Shown: positions 8,901 through 19,819 of the stretch, in pieces | How positions within the stretch are numbered: the first letter of the stretch is position 1 | How the letters are laid out: every line of letters starts with the position of its first letter | NCBI GenBank assembly: GCA_905221605.1 | Contig: CAJNDS010001090.1 | Coordinates: 67,001-131,000 of the forward strand | Direction of reading: 5' to 3' | From: Symbiodinium natans | Lineage: Eukaryota; Sar; Dinophyceae; Suessiales; Symbiodiniaceae | DNA length: 64,000 nucleotides | The notes under the pieces: generated by a model | What the model saw: the letters and a program-made list of their open reading frames with translations, nothing else | What the model was told of the DNA's origin: nothing | Databases searched by the model: none | Made by a program: the position numbers and the translations under genes

Positions 8901-11320
8901 TTCTTACAGGGCCTGAAAACGCATGGGGACATTCCCTTTCTGTGCAGAGTTGCTCTTGATTTCAGGACGTGCGTGCTGAAGACGCAAGTTTCTAGGACGT
9001 GCGTGCTGGACGCCGGGACGCGCGTCCCGAGGCAGCTAAGGTCTAAACCCTAGAGAATCCAAGAGTTTATGAGCAAAGACATGCGGCACCCAGCAAGCTC
9101 TTCATGAGGTCTTAATAAGGGTGCGTATTTGGTTGGTTACTTTACAAGGGAACCTTGAACCAAAAAACGTGTACTGGGCTTACACGAGGTTCAGCCCTGG
9201 CTTGACACAGCTCAACCCTAAAACCCAAAACCCGAAGCAACAAACCCGAAACCCGGTAATTCCTAAACCATAGACCCTAAAGCTTAATGTGTGTATATAT
9301 ATATATATATAGATATGTACAAAATTATGTAATATATATATATATGTATATGTATATGCAGAACCTAGGATTTAGTTGGAGCTTGGCCCTAGAGCAGTTG
9401 CACCCCCCAAAGCCCTAAACCCTAAACCCTAGAACCTAAAACACCCAAATCCACTGAAGACCAATAGCTTGCTGGAAAGAGCTGCAGGGCTCAGGGTGTC
9501 GGGTTTGAGGTTTAGGGTTTGGGGTTCAGGGTTTCGGGTGTATGGTTTAGGGTTAGCATTTGGGGTTAGCATTTGGGGCTGGGGTTCTGGTGCGCAGTTA
9601 TTCGGGCTAGGGGTTTTGAAGCTTAGATGTTGGCTTTGAGGGGTTTACGAAAAGAGGGGACCCCCAATGTAGACCCCCAAACGGATCCACTTATAACAAG
9701 GACCCCAATAAGGTACCCCGAATAGCGGAAACCCCATAGTTTAAACCCTAAACCCTAAACCCTAAACCCTAAATTCCCTAAACCCTAAACCCTAAACCTA
9801 AACCCTAAAACCCTAAACCCTATTTCGGTGTATCAGGGAACCCAAGTATGAAGCCTCATCCAGATTTCGCTGTGCCAAGATGCGAACACCCCTTCCGGAG
9901 GGTGTCGGGCAGTAGAAGTCCAGCCCTGGCAAAAGGGTTTAGGGTTTAGGGCTTAGGGCTTAGGGCTTAGGGCTTAGGGCTTAGGGTTTAGGGTTTAGGG
10001 TTTAGGGTTTAGGGCTTAGGGTTTAGGGTCTCGGGTGTAGGGCTTAGGCTTTCGGTCCAGGGTTTGTCGGGCCTAAGGCTTATGGCCCTTACAGGGTTGG
10101 AGTGAACCCTCGACCCTAAACCAAACATCCGAAGCGCCAAAGACCTATAAACCTAAACCCTTCCGGCAACTACTTGTGGACCTTCATCTCGCAACCCTAA
10201 TCCCTGCATCTACCCTAAACCCGAAACCCCGAAACCCCGAAACCCTAAACCCTAAACCCTGAGTCTCTAAAGCCTAAGACCTAAGCCCCAATAGGGCCAA
10301 AAGCACGAGGCAGCCCTCCTCTCGGGGTAGGTGCAGGGCCCTTTCGGTTCGGGGTTAGGGTTTAGGGTTCAGGGTTCAGGGTTTAGGGTTTAGGGTTTCA
10401 GTCTTGTGTGGTTTTGGGGGGGTTGAGGTTCTAGGGCTGGGGGATTTAGGGTTTAAGGTTTAAGGGAATGGGGGTCCAGGGTGATGGGGTTGAGGGGATT
10501 TAGGATTTAAGGGGTTAAGGGGTCTAAGGGCCTCAGGTTTTGTGTTTAGGGATTTTCGCGATTTGGGGTTTAGGGGTTTAGTGTTTGGGGTGTTTAGGGC
10601 GGGCAAAAAAGGTTAGGGTTCGGGGTATACACGGGGCTTAGTAGGCGCAGCTTTTTCATACCGGGCATGAACCGTAAACCCAAAACGTTTAAACCCTAAA
10701 CTCTGAACCCCAAACCCTAAACCCTAAACCCTAAAGCCTAAACCCTAAAGCCTAAACCCTAAACCCTAAACCCTAAACCCTCTTGTTGGGATTTAGCCGT
10801 TGAATTCATCCTGGGTTTCCTCTACTTGAAGGTTCACTGGCTTTAGGGTTTTTTTGAGGGTTTTGGGGGGTTTTAGGCTTGTTTAGGTTTTTGTTTAGGG
10901 TTCTTTAGGGTGTTTAAGGGGTTGTTAAGGTTTCTGGGTTTGTTGAAGATTCTTTAGGTTTTTTGGTTTTTCAGGGTTTTCGGGCTTCAGGGTTGGAGGG
11001 TTTGGGGGCTTTGGAGTGCACTACTATGGTCCCGGGTTTAGGGTTTAGGGTTTAGGGTTTAGGGTTTAGGGTCTAGGGTCTAGGGTTTAGGGCTTCTAGC
11101 AACTAGAGCCACTCATATGCCCTGAAGTGGCTACCCAAGAGCCTCCGGGTAAGCACCGTGAGCCACAAAGGCGTGGGACCCCGCAAATAAAAGCAGACCC
11201 AACCTCAACCCTACAAGCCCTAAACGCTAAACCCTGAACTCCAAACCCTAAACCCTCAACCCTACAACCTAAACCCTAAACCCTAAACCCTAAACCCTCA
11301 ACCTAAGCTGCGAGTTCGGG
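8901..11320. repeat. Telomere-like repeat territory without a recognised gene
   Basis: Alternating CCCTAAA and TTTAGGG runs: 9414-9450, 9735-9825, 9935-10030 (with GGGCTTA variants), 10230-10262, 10345-10405, 10700-10785, 11030-11095 and 11215-11300. An AT-dinucleotide run lies at 9292-9358. The intervening 100-300 bp stretches show no frame I would call an exon, although a few may be untranslated or intronic. Confidence 0.65.
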
Positions 11321-11329
11321 GTGTCTTGC

Positions 11330-14300
11330 TGTGAGGTGTGCCTGGGCTGAGAACAATTCCTCGGCCCGCTGCCCATGTCAGCAGGCGCTCCGACATGAGC
11401 CGCGCACGAAGATGCACGAAGCTACGAAAAACTACCCCTATGTCCCCTAGAAAGGTTCAGAGTTTAGGGCAGGGTTGAGGAATTAGGATAGGTCTCGGGG
11501 CTAAGGCTTCAAGTTTAGGGTTGAGGGTCGAAGGTGTACGGTTTGGAGAAGGTAGGTTCTGCTTTCAGGCTTTCATCTCCTTTCATCTTCTTCATGGACA
11601 CAAGTTCGTAGGCATGCCACATCTGAGCTGCATAGGGCAAGCAGTCGAGGAAATCTGGAACAACTCGGTCAAAGGGTGTGCCCCCTTATACTAACAGCTC
11701 CTTCATAGGGAATACAGTACCCCCCATTGTAATCCCTATCAAGTCCTTATGAGCGGGAACATCCCCACGCAAATGATGCTTGCGGGCCAGCAGGCACTGA
11801 GGAAGAATTTCAAGGAATGCATCAGTGGCTGATCTAAACTCTCCTCTTGGGGGCCACTGGGGATCTGAGTTTAGGGTTTAGGGTCCAGGGCTTAAGTTCC
11901 ATAGAAAACAAATTAGACAGAACTTTTCTCTGGGGTACTGGTAGGTTTGATCAGATGACTTGTGACTACCCCATGAGTAGATGACCACGTGACTTCCTTG
12001 GGAGAAAAAGAGGGCGTCATCTGAAAAGGAAGCTCCAACTGCAACTTTAGCCTTACAAGAGCTCTTGATGTGGGCCCCTTCATGGTCTCTTTTCCTGCTT
12101 AGGGTTTAGGGTTTAGGTTTAGGGTTTAGGGTTTAGGGTTTAGGGTTTGGGGTTTGGGGTTTGGGGTTTGGGGTTTGGGGTTTGGGGTTTGGGGTTTGGG
12201 GTTTGGGGTTTGGGGTTTGGGGTTTGGGGCTTGGGGTTTGGGGTTTGGGGTTTGGGTCAGCCTTAGGTTAGACGTCCTCTACGAGTCTGTCCGAGATCGC
12301 GTTCATCTCCCGCCTTCTGCGTCGCCTCTGCCTTCTTCTTGCGGGCTGCCTTGGGCGAGTCAGCCTCGCTCTCATCCTTGGCTTTGCAATTTGGCTTGTG
12401 GCAACAAGGGAGAGGGCTCAGAGTCTAGGGTTTGGGGTCCGGGGGGGGGGGGGTTTGGGGTATAGGGTAGAGGAAGAGTCAGGGGCTTAGGGTTTCTTTC
12501 TAGGAGTTTGGAGTTTAGCGGGTTTAGGCTGTTGAAGGTGCGACCGACCCTGGCAACAAACTGCCTTGACCCCTCTGAGTGCTGAACCGCCATGGAGCCC
12601 AAGACCCTCTAACATTCAGAACTACACCTGACGTGGGGGTTGATCTACCCTTTGGACCCCCTGTTGGTACCCTCATCGATGATGAATAATGAATAATACT
12701 TTCATAAACACACCAAAAGGGCTCACAATTTTAATCACCCCACCTCCCCCCCCCTCTTCACATAAGAACAGCGACAAAAATCTCAGGGTAGCTACATGGT
12801 CCCTTAGTATGGGCCCTTAAATGGGGACCCCCCCCCCCCCCCTAGATACCCCTTCTACACCCCACAGAATCCTTACAGGAGGTAAGGAACCATGCCAAGG
12901 ACCATGTAACTACCCTATAAACCCTATAAACCCCATAAACCCTATAAACCCTATAAACCCTACACGCTTCCCCGCAAGTTCCCTTTAAGAACCCCTAAAG
13001 GCATATTCCTTAAATAAGGCTCTCTGGGCCGTGCGCAGGAGCTTCCAGAGCCCTGCAAGCCCAGAAAAAAACAACTCTCCAGGAACCCAACTTGAACTCC
13101 AGCATCCTATGCAATAAGTTTATTTAGGGTTTATAGGGTTTAAGGTTTGGGGTTTGGGGTTGAGTGTTGGGGGTTGCATTCTTGACAATAAGCTTGGGGT
13201 TTATAGGGTTTATAGGGTTTTTATTGGGTTTATAGGGTTTATAGGCTTCAGGGTTCAAGAGGGTTTGTTAGGTTTCAGGGTTCAGGGTTTAGGGGTCAGG
13301 GCTTGGGGCTTAGAAACCTCAGCCCCCCCCCCCCCCCCCCCCCCCTCCCCAAGCTGTGAGGGCAGAGCCGTAGCCATACTGGCAACGCTGGCGAAGCTGT
13401 CGGCAGTCTGACCTTGGAGGAGGCGGGGTTTAGGGACTAACCCCAAAGCCTAAACCCTCAATCCCCTACTGTGGAGTAGACCCTGGAAAAATAGTATATA
13501 CTTACTAGGTAGAAGTAGCAAACATAGGAACCCAGAACCAAAAAAAGTCTTAAAGTATAGTACTCCAAGACCCTAAACCCTAAACCCTAATCCCTAAACC
13601 CTAAACCCTAACCCTAAACCCTAAGCCCTAAACCCCTAAACCCTAAACCGCACTTGGACTAGGAGAGGTTTAGGGATTAGGGCCCACGTTTGCGCTTCAG
13701 AGCTCAGGGTGGATCCTCTCAAAAGTGAGGTCCCCAGGGTTAGGGTTTAGGGTTTAGGGTCTAGGGTTTAGGGTTTAGGGTTTAGGGTTTAGGGTTTAGG
13801 GGTTTAGGGGTTTAGGGTTTAGGGTTTAGGTTTACGGGTTTGGGGTTTAGGGTTCAGGGGTCTAGGGGCTTAGGGTTTCAGGGACTGGGGTTTAGGGGTT
13901 TAGGGTTTAAGGGGTTTCGGGTTTGGGGGTTGAGGGATTTGTGCCCGGCCGCGGTTTGTTTAGTCTTACAAGGTTTATAGGGTTTAGGGTTTGGGGCTTA
14001 GGGTTTACGGCTTAGGGCTCTTGAACTTTCAAATAGGATTTAGGGCTTCGATAGGGTTTAGGGGCTCTTGGCGTCTGCGCTACGTTACGATCTCCTAGCT
14101 AGGGATTCGCCCTAAACCCTAAACCCCCCAGGCCCTAAACCCTAAACCCTAAACCCCAAGCAGGTGCGACGTTCAACCCGAAACCTTATGAAGCCTCAAC
14201 CCTAAACATTATAGTGCTTCAGTGTTTCGGGGGCCTTGGTTTAGGGTTTAGAGTTTATAGACAAGACTTGGACGCCAGTGGGTAGGGTATCTGGAGTTCT

Positions 14301-15405
14301 CGGTACACTGGCGGGACTCATCGCGGCCTAACTTGTGGTGCGCTTCGGGATTCTTAGGTCACCTATACCCACCTTTGCTGTAGACCCTGGAAAAAAGTAT
14401 ATACTTTTTAGGTAAAAGTATCTATAGTAGGAGCCCAGAACCAAAAAAAGTATTAAAGTATAGTACTCCAAAACCCAGTATAACAAAGCAGGGATTCGGA
14501 GCCTTAAGCATACAAGCCCTCTTTGTGCTGGGACGGGTGGCCCATGTCGTCTGCACCAGCGGCTCCCTTCTTCTTTCCTTCAAGCAGCATCCGAAAGCCG
14601 GACTTCAAACATGCGTTCGGGCTTCTCTTGCTTAGACTTTCGGCTCATCAGTCGCAACCCCAGAAGAAAAGCGCACCAAAATATTCAACTTGAAAGTCAA
14701 GGATAGCTTGAAGGCCGGTGCTTGGTAGGGCTGTAAAATAAGGAGGTTGATCAGGCGTGTGCGAGTTGTTAGGACAGCTTCGCCCATCGAGGGTGCGTGC
14801 GATGCCTGCCTCGCAGCTCTTTGGAGTTCATGTCATGTCACCCCCTAAACCCTAAATCCTAAACCCTAAACCGTAAAACCTTAACCCTAACCCCTAAATA
14901 CCCAAGCGCTGTACACCCTAAACCCCGGCAGACGCCCTGATTCCTTAGCTTCATACCCCACCCCCACAAATACGTGTCTAGGAAGCTTTGGGATGCCCTA
15001 AACCTGAAAACCTAAACCCAAAGCCCCAAACCCTAAACCCTACCCAAACCTTGCACCCCACAAACCCTTTAAATCACGCGCCCTAAACCCTTTTTAACGC
15101 CCAGGCACAACGAAACCCTAAAACCCCTAAGCCCCTAAACTGCTAAACCCCTAAACCCTGAACCCCTAAAATCCGAAACCCCTACTGCAGCCTAAACCCG
15201 AAACCCGAAACCCTAAACCCCACACCCTAAGCCCTAAATCCTGAACCAAACCCAAAAAAACCCTAAACCCTAAACCCTAAACCCTAAACCCTAACCCCTA
15301 AACCCTAAACCATGCGCTCCTGCTTTCTTCTTCGGGGTCTTCGGAGTCTTTCTGCCAGCGTCGGAGTCCGCTTCGGCATCCTCCTGCTGGAAGAACTTTT
15401 TGGGG
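11330..15405 (-). CDS. Unidentified minus-strand gene, Lys-rich, at least seven exons
   Basis: Not recognised. Exons in coding order: 15405-15312 (KFFQQEDAEADSDAGRK, then TPKTPKKKAG), 13405-13353 (TADSFASVASMATALPSQ), 12590-12537 (MAVQHSEGSRQFVARVGRTF), 12376-12285 (DESEADSPKAARKKKAEATQ), 12020-11986 (DALFFSQGSHV), 11845-11769 and 11694 to about 11530. A further island at 11440-11330 has open frames on both strands. The two acidic/Lys-rich exons share an EADS...KKK style, as in disordered nuclear proteins. Only the 11845/11694 junction is phase-checked; the others are placed by frame, third-position G/C and flanking AG/GT. Islands at 14500-14700 and 15700-15780 may be further exons. Start and stop are not identified, so more than one gene is possible. 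Confidence 0.5.
11530..11694 (-). CDS. Exon downstream of the 74-bp palindromic intron
   Basis: It reads GTPFDRVVPDFLDCLPYAAQ, then MWHAYELVSMKKMKGDE, then SLKAEPTFSKPYTFDPQ, in one frame with G/C-rich third positions. The start (after TATAAG) is set by phase with the upstream exon. The 3' end is uncertain, because a GC donor could end it near 11,575 or the frame may continue to about 11,530. Confidence 0.7.
11695..11768 (-). other. 74-bp intron made of a palindromic element (family P2, copy 1)
   Basis: In the coding sense the intron runs from GTGGGGATGTTCCCGCTCAT to CTGTTAGTATAAG. Its two halves are an imperfect inverted repeat with AATCCCTA-like and TAGGGATT-like cores. Almost nothing of the intron lies outside the palindrome. 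Removing it joins two exons in phase. The same donor and arm sequence recurs in the introns at 19,834-19,938 and 48,220-48,331. Confidence 0.78.
11769..11845 (-). CDS. Exon upstream of a 74-bp palindromic intron
   Basis: It reads RSATDAFLEILPQCLLARKH inside a 77-bp exon. The acceptor CCAAG is at its 5' side and the donor C|GTGGGG at its 3' side. It ends in phase 1 (base C), and the next exon begins with GG, which restores an Arg codon and an open frame. This is one of the cleanest junctions outside the aquaporin. Confidence 0.75.
12100..12262. repeat. Telomere-like array switching from TTTAGGG to TTTGGGG
   Basis: About six TTTAGGG units followed by about 16 nearly perfect TTTGGGG units. The open + frame through it is only the repeat read as Gly/Phe/Trp/Leu and is not a gene. 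Confidence 0.9.
12786..12915. repeat. Dispersed palindromic element, family P7, copy 1
   Basis: It begins GTAGCTACATGGTCCCTTAG and ends ACCATGTAACTACCC, so its ends are inverted repeats. It shares GGGCCCTTAAATGGGGACC and GAGGTAAGG segments with 24,801-24,925. Confidence 0.6.
13476..13573. repeat. Dispersed repeat, family P8, copy 1
   Basis: About 98 bp from GTAGACCCTGGAAAAA to AGTATAGTACTCCAAGACCC. It matches 14,380-14,476 closely, including CCCAGAACCAAAAAAAGT. The ends GTAGACC and the internal TATACTT/AAGTATA pair suggest a hairpin. Confidence 0.7.
14380..14476. repeat. Dispersed repeat, family P8, copy 2
   Basis: Direct repeat of 13,476-13,573 with scattered substitutions. It lies in an intron-like stretch of the minus-strand locus. 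Confidence 0.7.
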
Positions 15406-15869
15406 CTTGGTCAAAGAAAACCCTAAACCCTAAACCCTAAACCCTAAACCCTAAACCCTAAACCCAACAGAAGCTTATACAGGCTTCGAGGGGTTTACAC
15501 ATACGGATTTCTAGAGGATCTCGAGGGTTTTGTATCTACCGCTTGGCTTTTCCGGCAGGATTAGATTTGAAGGGTGGGGGTTGGCGTCAGGGTTTCAGGG
15601 TTTAGGGCTTGGGACGTGGATCGGCTCTAACTAAGCACCCCCAGAAACAGGAAAAGCAAAGAAAACGAGAAAGTCTTGGCTTAAGCCTGAAAAAAGGGAA
15701 CCTGGTGCCACCAGGGCTCCCGGTGAAGGGGCTTTTCTGGTTCCGCGCGCACACTGCAGATTTGGGCGATTTGGGGCTTCAGGTGAGCTATAGGAACCAG
15801 AGTCCAATCTCGAAAGCCCTTTAAACCTAAAAGCCTAAGAACCACTAGACTTGCTAGAGATGTCATCAC

Positions 15870-16200
15870 GACAAACCCAACATCTCTCTAATGCTCTTGG
15901 AACCGCAGTGGGAATGGCAACGATAGCAAGGACAATTCAGAAAATTAGCTTTGACTAGTATCGTCACCATTGTCAGTTTGAACACTGTCATTATCATGCA
16001 ATGAGAACTTTCCAGGACAGTCAAAGTTGTCATCACCATCATCCACATCATGATGACCATCACGAACCCCATATTATCATCATGATAAACATCGTCATCA
16101 TGGTCGTAATAGTACAATCATTATCATCATCATCACCACCATCATCATCATGATCCTCATAGTATAACCATGATCATCACCAACAACATCATCGGCATTT
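15870..16200. repeat. Cryptically simple ATC/ATG-rich tract
   Basis: Dense TCATCA, CATCAT and ATGATG words on both strands without a clean unit, then a GTT/GCT-rich stretch to about 16,320 and a short AT run. Open frames here are compositional. No exon is called from 15,870 to 16,480. Confidence 0.7.
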
Positions 16201-16682
16201 GTTCTCGGTATTGAAACTGGTATTCATGCTGGTATTGATGTTGTTTGTGTTCGTGGTGTCCTTGGCTTTGTTGGTGTTGTTGACGTTATTGTTGCTCCTG
16301 CTGCTGCTCTTGCTACGGAAGCAAACATATACATATATATATATATATGCATTGCTCCACCCTGCCTCCACCCCTGCTGCAGTACATATACTCACTCCTC
16401 GCACTAGCACCATTGAGGAAGGCCGGCTGGTGTGGGAAACCTTCGTTTCAGGATCCTGCACCCCAAAGCCCTAAGCCCTAAACTTTACATTGCATTTCAT
16501 GGTTCCGGGATCAAGTCTCAACCATAAGCCTCAAAGCCCAATTCCCCTCCCCCTATTCTGGACCCCCCCTCTACCCCCTCACATACAATACTCCGCATGT
16601 ACCATAATGGCACTGTCATGGGAGCATCTAGTATCAGGGGGTGTTGGGGGGGTTTAATATTAGGGGGAGGGGGTTGTAAAAC

Positions 16683-16925
16683 CTAAACCCTAAACCCTAA
16701 ACCCTAAACACTAAACACTAAACACTAAACCCTAAACCCTAAACCCTAAACCCTAAACCCTAAACCCTAAACCCTAAACCTCAACATTGAACCGTCCCGG
16801 CTGAGCTCCGCGCCAGCGATCCCGTCTTGGAGCCCGTCTCGGCGCCCTGCTGTGTCAGTTATGGGGTAGTTTGGGGTTTAGGGTTTAGGGTTTAGGGTTT
16901 AGGGTTTAGGGTTTAGGGTTTAGAA
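16683..16925. repeat. Convergent CCCTAAA and TTTAGGG arrays around a small island
   Basis: CCCTAAA units at 16,683-16,785 and TTTAGGG units at 16,868-16,922 flank an 80-bp G/C-rich island (16,790-16,865). By analogy with proven exons the island could be a minus-strand exon, but frames on both strands are open, so it is not called. Confidence 0.6.
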
Positions 16926-17674
16926 GTTTCAGCAAAAGGGTCCTAATGGGAACCCCAAACAGGAACTGTAATCTGAACGCATGTCAAGGCCGTGAACGAT
17001 ATCTACCCACGCTCTTAGTGGCCACATGCAGCAGGGTTCCCTCAACCCTAAACCCTCAACCCTAAACCCGACGCCCTCTCTCATCGTTGCCAGTTTTTGA
17101 GGCCTGGCTCAGGTCTGACCCTAAACCCTAAACCCTCAACCCTAAACCCTACGCCCTACACCCTAAACCCTAAACCCTAAACCCTAAATCCTAAACCCTA
17201 AACCCTAAACCCTAAACCCTAAACCCTAAACCCTAAACCCCATCCCGGTGGCTTCCCAAAAGTTCCGGAGGGCCCTGAACCCCGAAGCATGAAACCTGAA
17301 CCCTAAAGCCGAAAACCCTTCGAGCCTGAAACCCTGAAACGTTTAGGGTTTAGGGTTTAGGGTTTAGGGTTTAGGGTTTAGGGTTTAGGGCTTAGGGCCA
17401 CAAAACCCTAAAACCAAAAAACCCTAAACCTTAAGCCCTCAACAGCCCTTAAAGCCTAAAGCCCGGGCCCTACATCCTAAAGCCCCGCCAGCGAGTCCCA
17501 CGATTGGGGAGACATGGGTCGGGCTAACCCTGACCCCTAAACCAGCGGGGCTTTGGGGTGTAGGGTGCAGGGCGTAGCTGTTCTGCTGACCTAGGCCTAA
17601 CCCCAAAAACCCTGAACCCTAAATCCCACTCCTACAGCCCTAAGCCCTAAACCCTAAACCCTGTAATTAAACCC

Positions 17675-17793
17675 TAAACCCTAAACCCTAAACCCTAAAC
17701 CCTAAACCCTAAACCCTAAACCCTAAACCCTAAACCCTAAACCCTAAACCCTAAACCCTAAACCCTAAACCCTAAACCCTAAACCCTAAACCT
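17675..17793. repeat. CCCTAAA array, about 17 units, nearly perfect
   Basis: One of the longest clean arrays. It is followed by an island at 17,800-17,880 and then by TTTAGGG-type sequence, the convergent layout seen around exons. The island reads GEIGYSAALIFSLTFRVPA on the minus strand, but an open + frame (TLKVSEKIRAAEYPISPKLM) competes. Confidence 0.85.
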
Positions 17794-18052
17794 CAACAAG
17801 CAGGCACTCTGAAGGTCAGTGAGAAGATCAGGGCCGCAGAGTACCCGATTTCCCCAAAACTGATGTGGGCTACACATAGCCCAATAGGGTTTAGAGTTTA
17901 GGGTGGTTATATTGGTTGGTGGTCTCTTTAAGTAGGGTTTCGGTTCTTATTAGGGTTTCTATAGGGGCGATGTTAAGGTATGAGGGCAACAGATAAAGAG
18001 GCCATCAGCCTTTATAACAAAAGGGCATGTATACTTCTACTATTTGCTTATA

Positions 18053-18148
18053 GGTTGGGATGTTCACCCCTCTACTAACAGTCCTTAGTAGGGGTTATAG
18101 TAGGGGGAAATAACTATAATCCCTACTAGAGGGGGAACATCTCAACCT
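18053..18148. repeat. Palindromic element, family P2, copy 2
   Basis: Arms GGTTGGGATGTTCACCCCTC and GAGGGGGAACATCTCAACC, with inner ACTAACAGTCCTTAGTAGGG and ATCCCTACTAG. Not clearly bordered by exons here. Confidence 0.65.
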
Positions 18149-18293
18149 CTACCATTTGCTTAAGACCCCCCCCCCCCAGAAAAAAAAGAAAGAGACAGTT
18201 ATCCTTGAGTTGCCCTTATAAGGAAGAATGTAGTACATTCTTGAGCAGTTTGAAGGAAATAGTAGACTTGGAGTCCTATAGGGAAGGCCGGAT

Positions 18294-18900
18294 CTACTGA
18301 ACACGCTTTTCGGCGACTGGCGATGAAATCGCCAGCTCGTCCAATACGCGCACTGCTTCGAGCAAGACCTTGCTTGCCCCTAGAATTGTATAACTTTGGA
18401 CCGAAAGCGACTTTACAATAATCTCAAATTCACGTGGAGGGTTGACCTAAGTCATGAGGCCCTTCTTGGTAAACGAGACAAAAAAGGAACCCAAGCGAAA
18501 AGCGGCTCTGACAAGTGGCACCCGAAGCCCTAAACCCTAAACCCACAACTTAGGTCACTTCCCCGCGTACAAAGCAAACTTCAAGAGTTGAGAAACTGTA
18601 AGTGGCCCACATCGGGCCCTCAAAATCACCGCTTCTGGGTGTGAGTACCATGGGAACCACATGAACCTCGAATTGGGATCGTTTAGCCAAAACTACGGTA
18701 AACCCTATCAGTCCGACTAGGGGTATATGGACCCCTAAACCCTAAATCCTAAACCCTAAACCCTAAACCCTAAACCCTAAACCCTAAAGGGTTCATTCGG
18801 TCCCTAAGGCAGGAAGGCAAATTGGCTGAAGATGAGGTCGAAAAGCGCTGGTTTGCAGAACTCCATGCCATTCTCCACCTTCAGCGCCTCGAGGCTCATT
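18294..18900 (-). CDS. Unidentified minus-strand gene, last exon and one upstream exon
   Basis: The terminal exon 18,379-18,294 (86 bp: two bases, then 28 codons including TAG) reads SKVLLEAVRVLDELAISSPV, then AEKRVQ-stop, after a CTAG acceptor. Upstream, an island at 18,898-18,805 reads SLEALKVENGMEFCKPALFD, then LIFSQFAFLP, with strongly G/C-rich third positions; the competing + frame has weaker bias. That island is flanked by CCCTAAA on the left and TTTAGGG on the right. The first exon is not seen; it should lie before the next gene's stop at 19,820. Function unknown. Confidence 0.55.
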
Positions 18901-19819
18901 AAGGGGGGTTTAGGGTTTAGGGTTTAGGGTTTAGGGTTAGGATCGCTATTACTAGGGGTTCTGCGGGTCTACTCAACCAACTGCTCCCGAATAAACCCTT
19001 GGTAGTTTCCCTAAACCCTCAACCCCAACCCCTAAACCCTAAACCCTGAACCCTGAACCCTAAACCCTGAACCAAACCCTAAACCGCTCACGCCCCCCGA
19101 AGCAGCCCTAAGCCGGAAGCATGGCACCTCCCCCTTTGGGGGGGGGGGGGGGTAGTATAGAGAGGGGTAGTAGGGGAACCGTAAATTCACCTTTGGGTCT
19201 AGCGTTTACTATACCCCCCCCCCCCCCCCCCCCCCCCAAGCACCTTACTGACAAGAAATGGATTTGTCACACTTCCTGGGGTTTTGTAAAAAAGTTAAAA
19301 CAAAACATGTTCTAAAGGGGGTATACTTTAGGGTTTTGGGTTTAGGGTTTAGGTTTCAGGGTTTGCAAAACGGACCTAAGATCTCGAAATCCATACAAAG
19401 AACCACCAAGTTAATCCTAAACCCTGAGCCCTCAACCTTAAACCAAGACCCAGTCGGGCGGCGTCCGGCGAAAACTTGGCGCTTTCAGGCGACGTCCGGA
19501 GTCTCAGTGTCCACCTCAGGTGGAGGTGGTTGAAGTGCGGTCTGGTGGTTTTGGGGCTTAGGGGGTCAAATCCAAAACCCTAACCCCTAACCCCTAACCC
19601 CTAACCCCTAAACCCTAAACCCTAAACCCGGTCTGGTGGTTTGGGCCTCAGTGACGTCTACAATGGTTTGGGGCTTGGGGGTCTAAGGTTCAAGGTCCTA
19701 AGCCCTTATCCCGAAGCCCCTGAAACCGAAGCCCAGGAGCCCTACTTTTAGGGGTTTAGGTTTAGGGTTTAGGGTTTAACGCATCCCATACGGGAAGGTG
19801 CCCCTACTTATACGTGGAG

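Noticed and set aside
12154-12465. A + strand protein rich in Gly, Phe, Trp and Leu
   Set aside because: It is the TTTGGGG array translated; no codon bias or domain beyond the repeat.
13370-13395. Relic of the dinoflagellate spliced leader (CCGTAGCCAT..TGGC)
   Set aside because: Only about 14 scattered positions match and the match breaks in the middle; the opposite strand reads as a good exon (TADSFASVASMATALPSQ). Coincidence is the simpler view.
18805-18898. A + strand exon (QEGKLAEDEVEKRWFAELHA)
   Set aside because: It looks protein-like, but third positions favour the minus frame strongly and all neighbours are minus. Kept as the minus exon.
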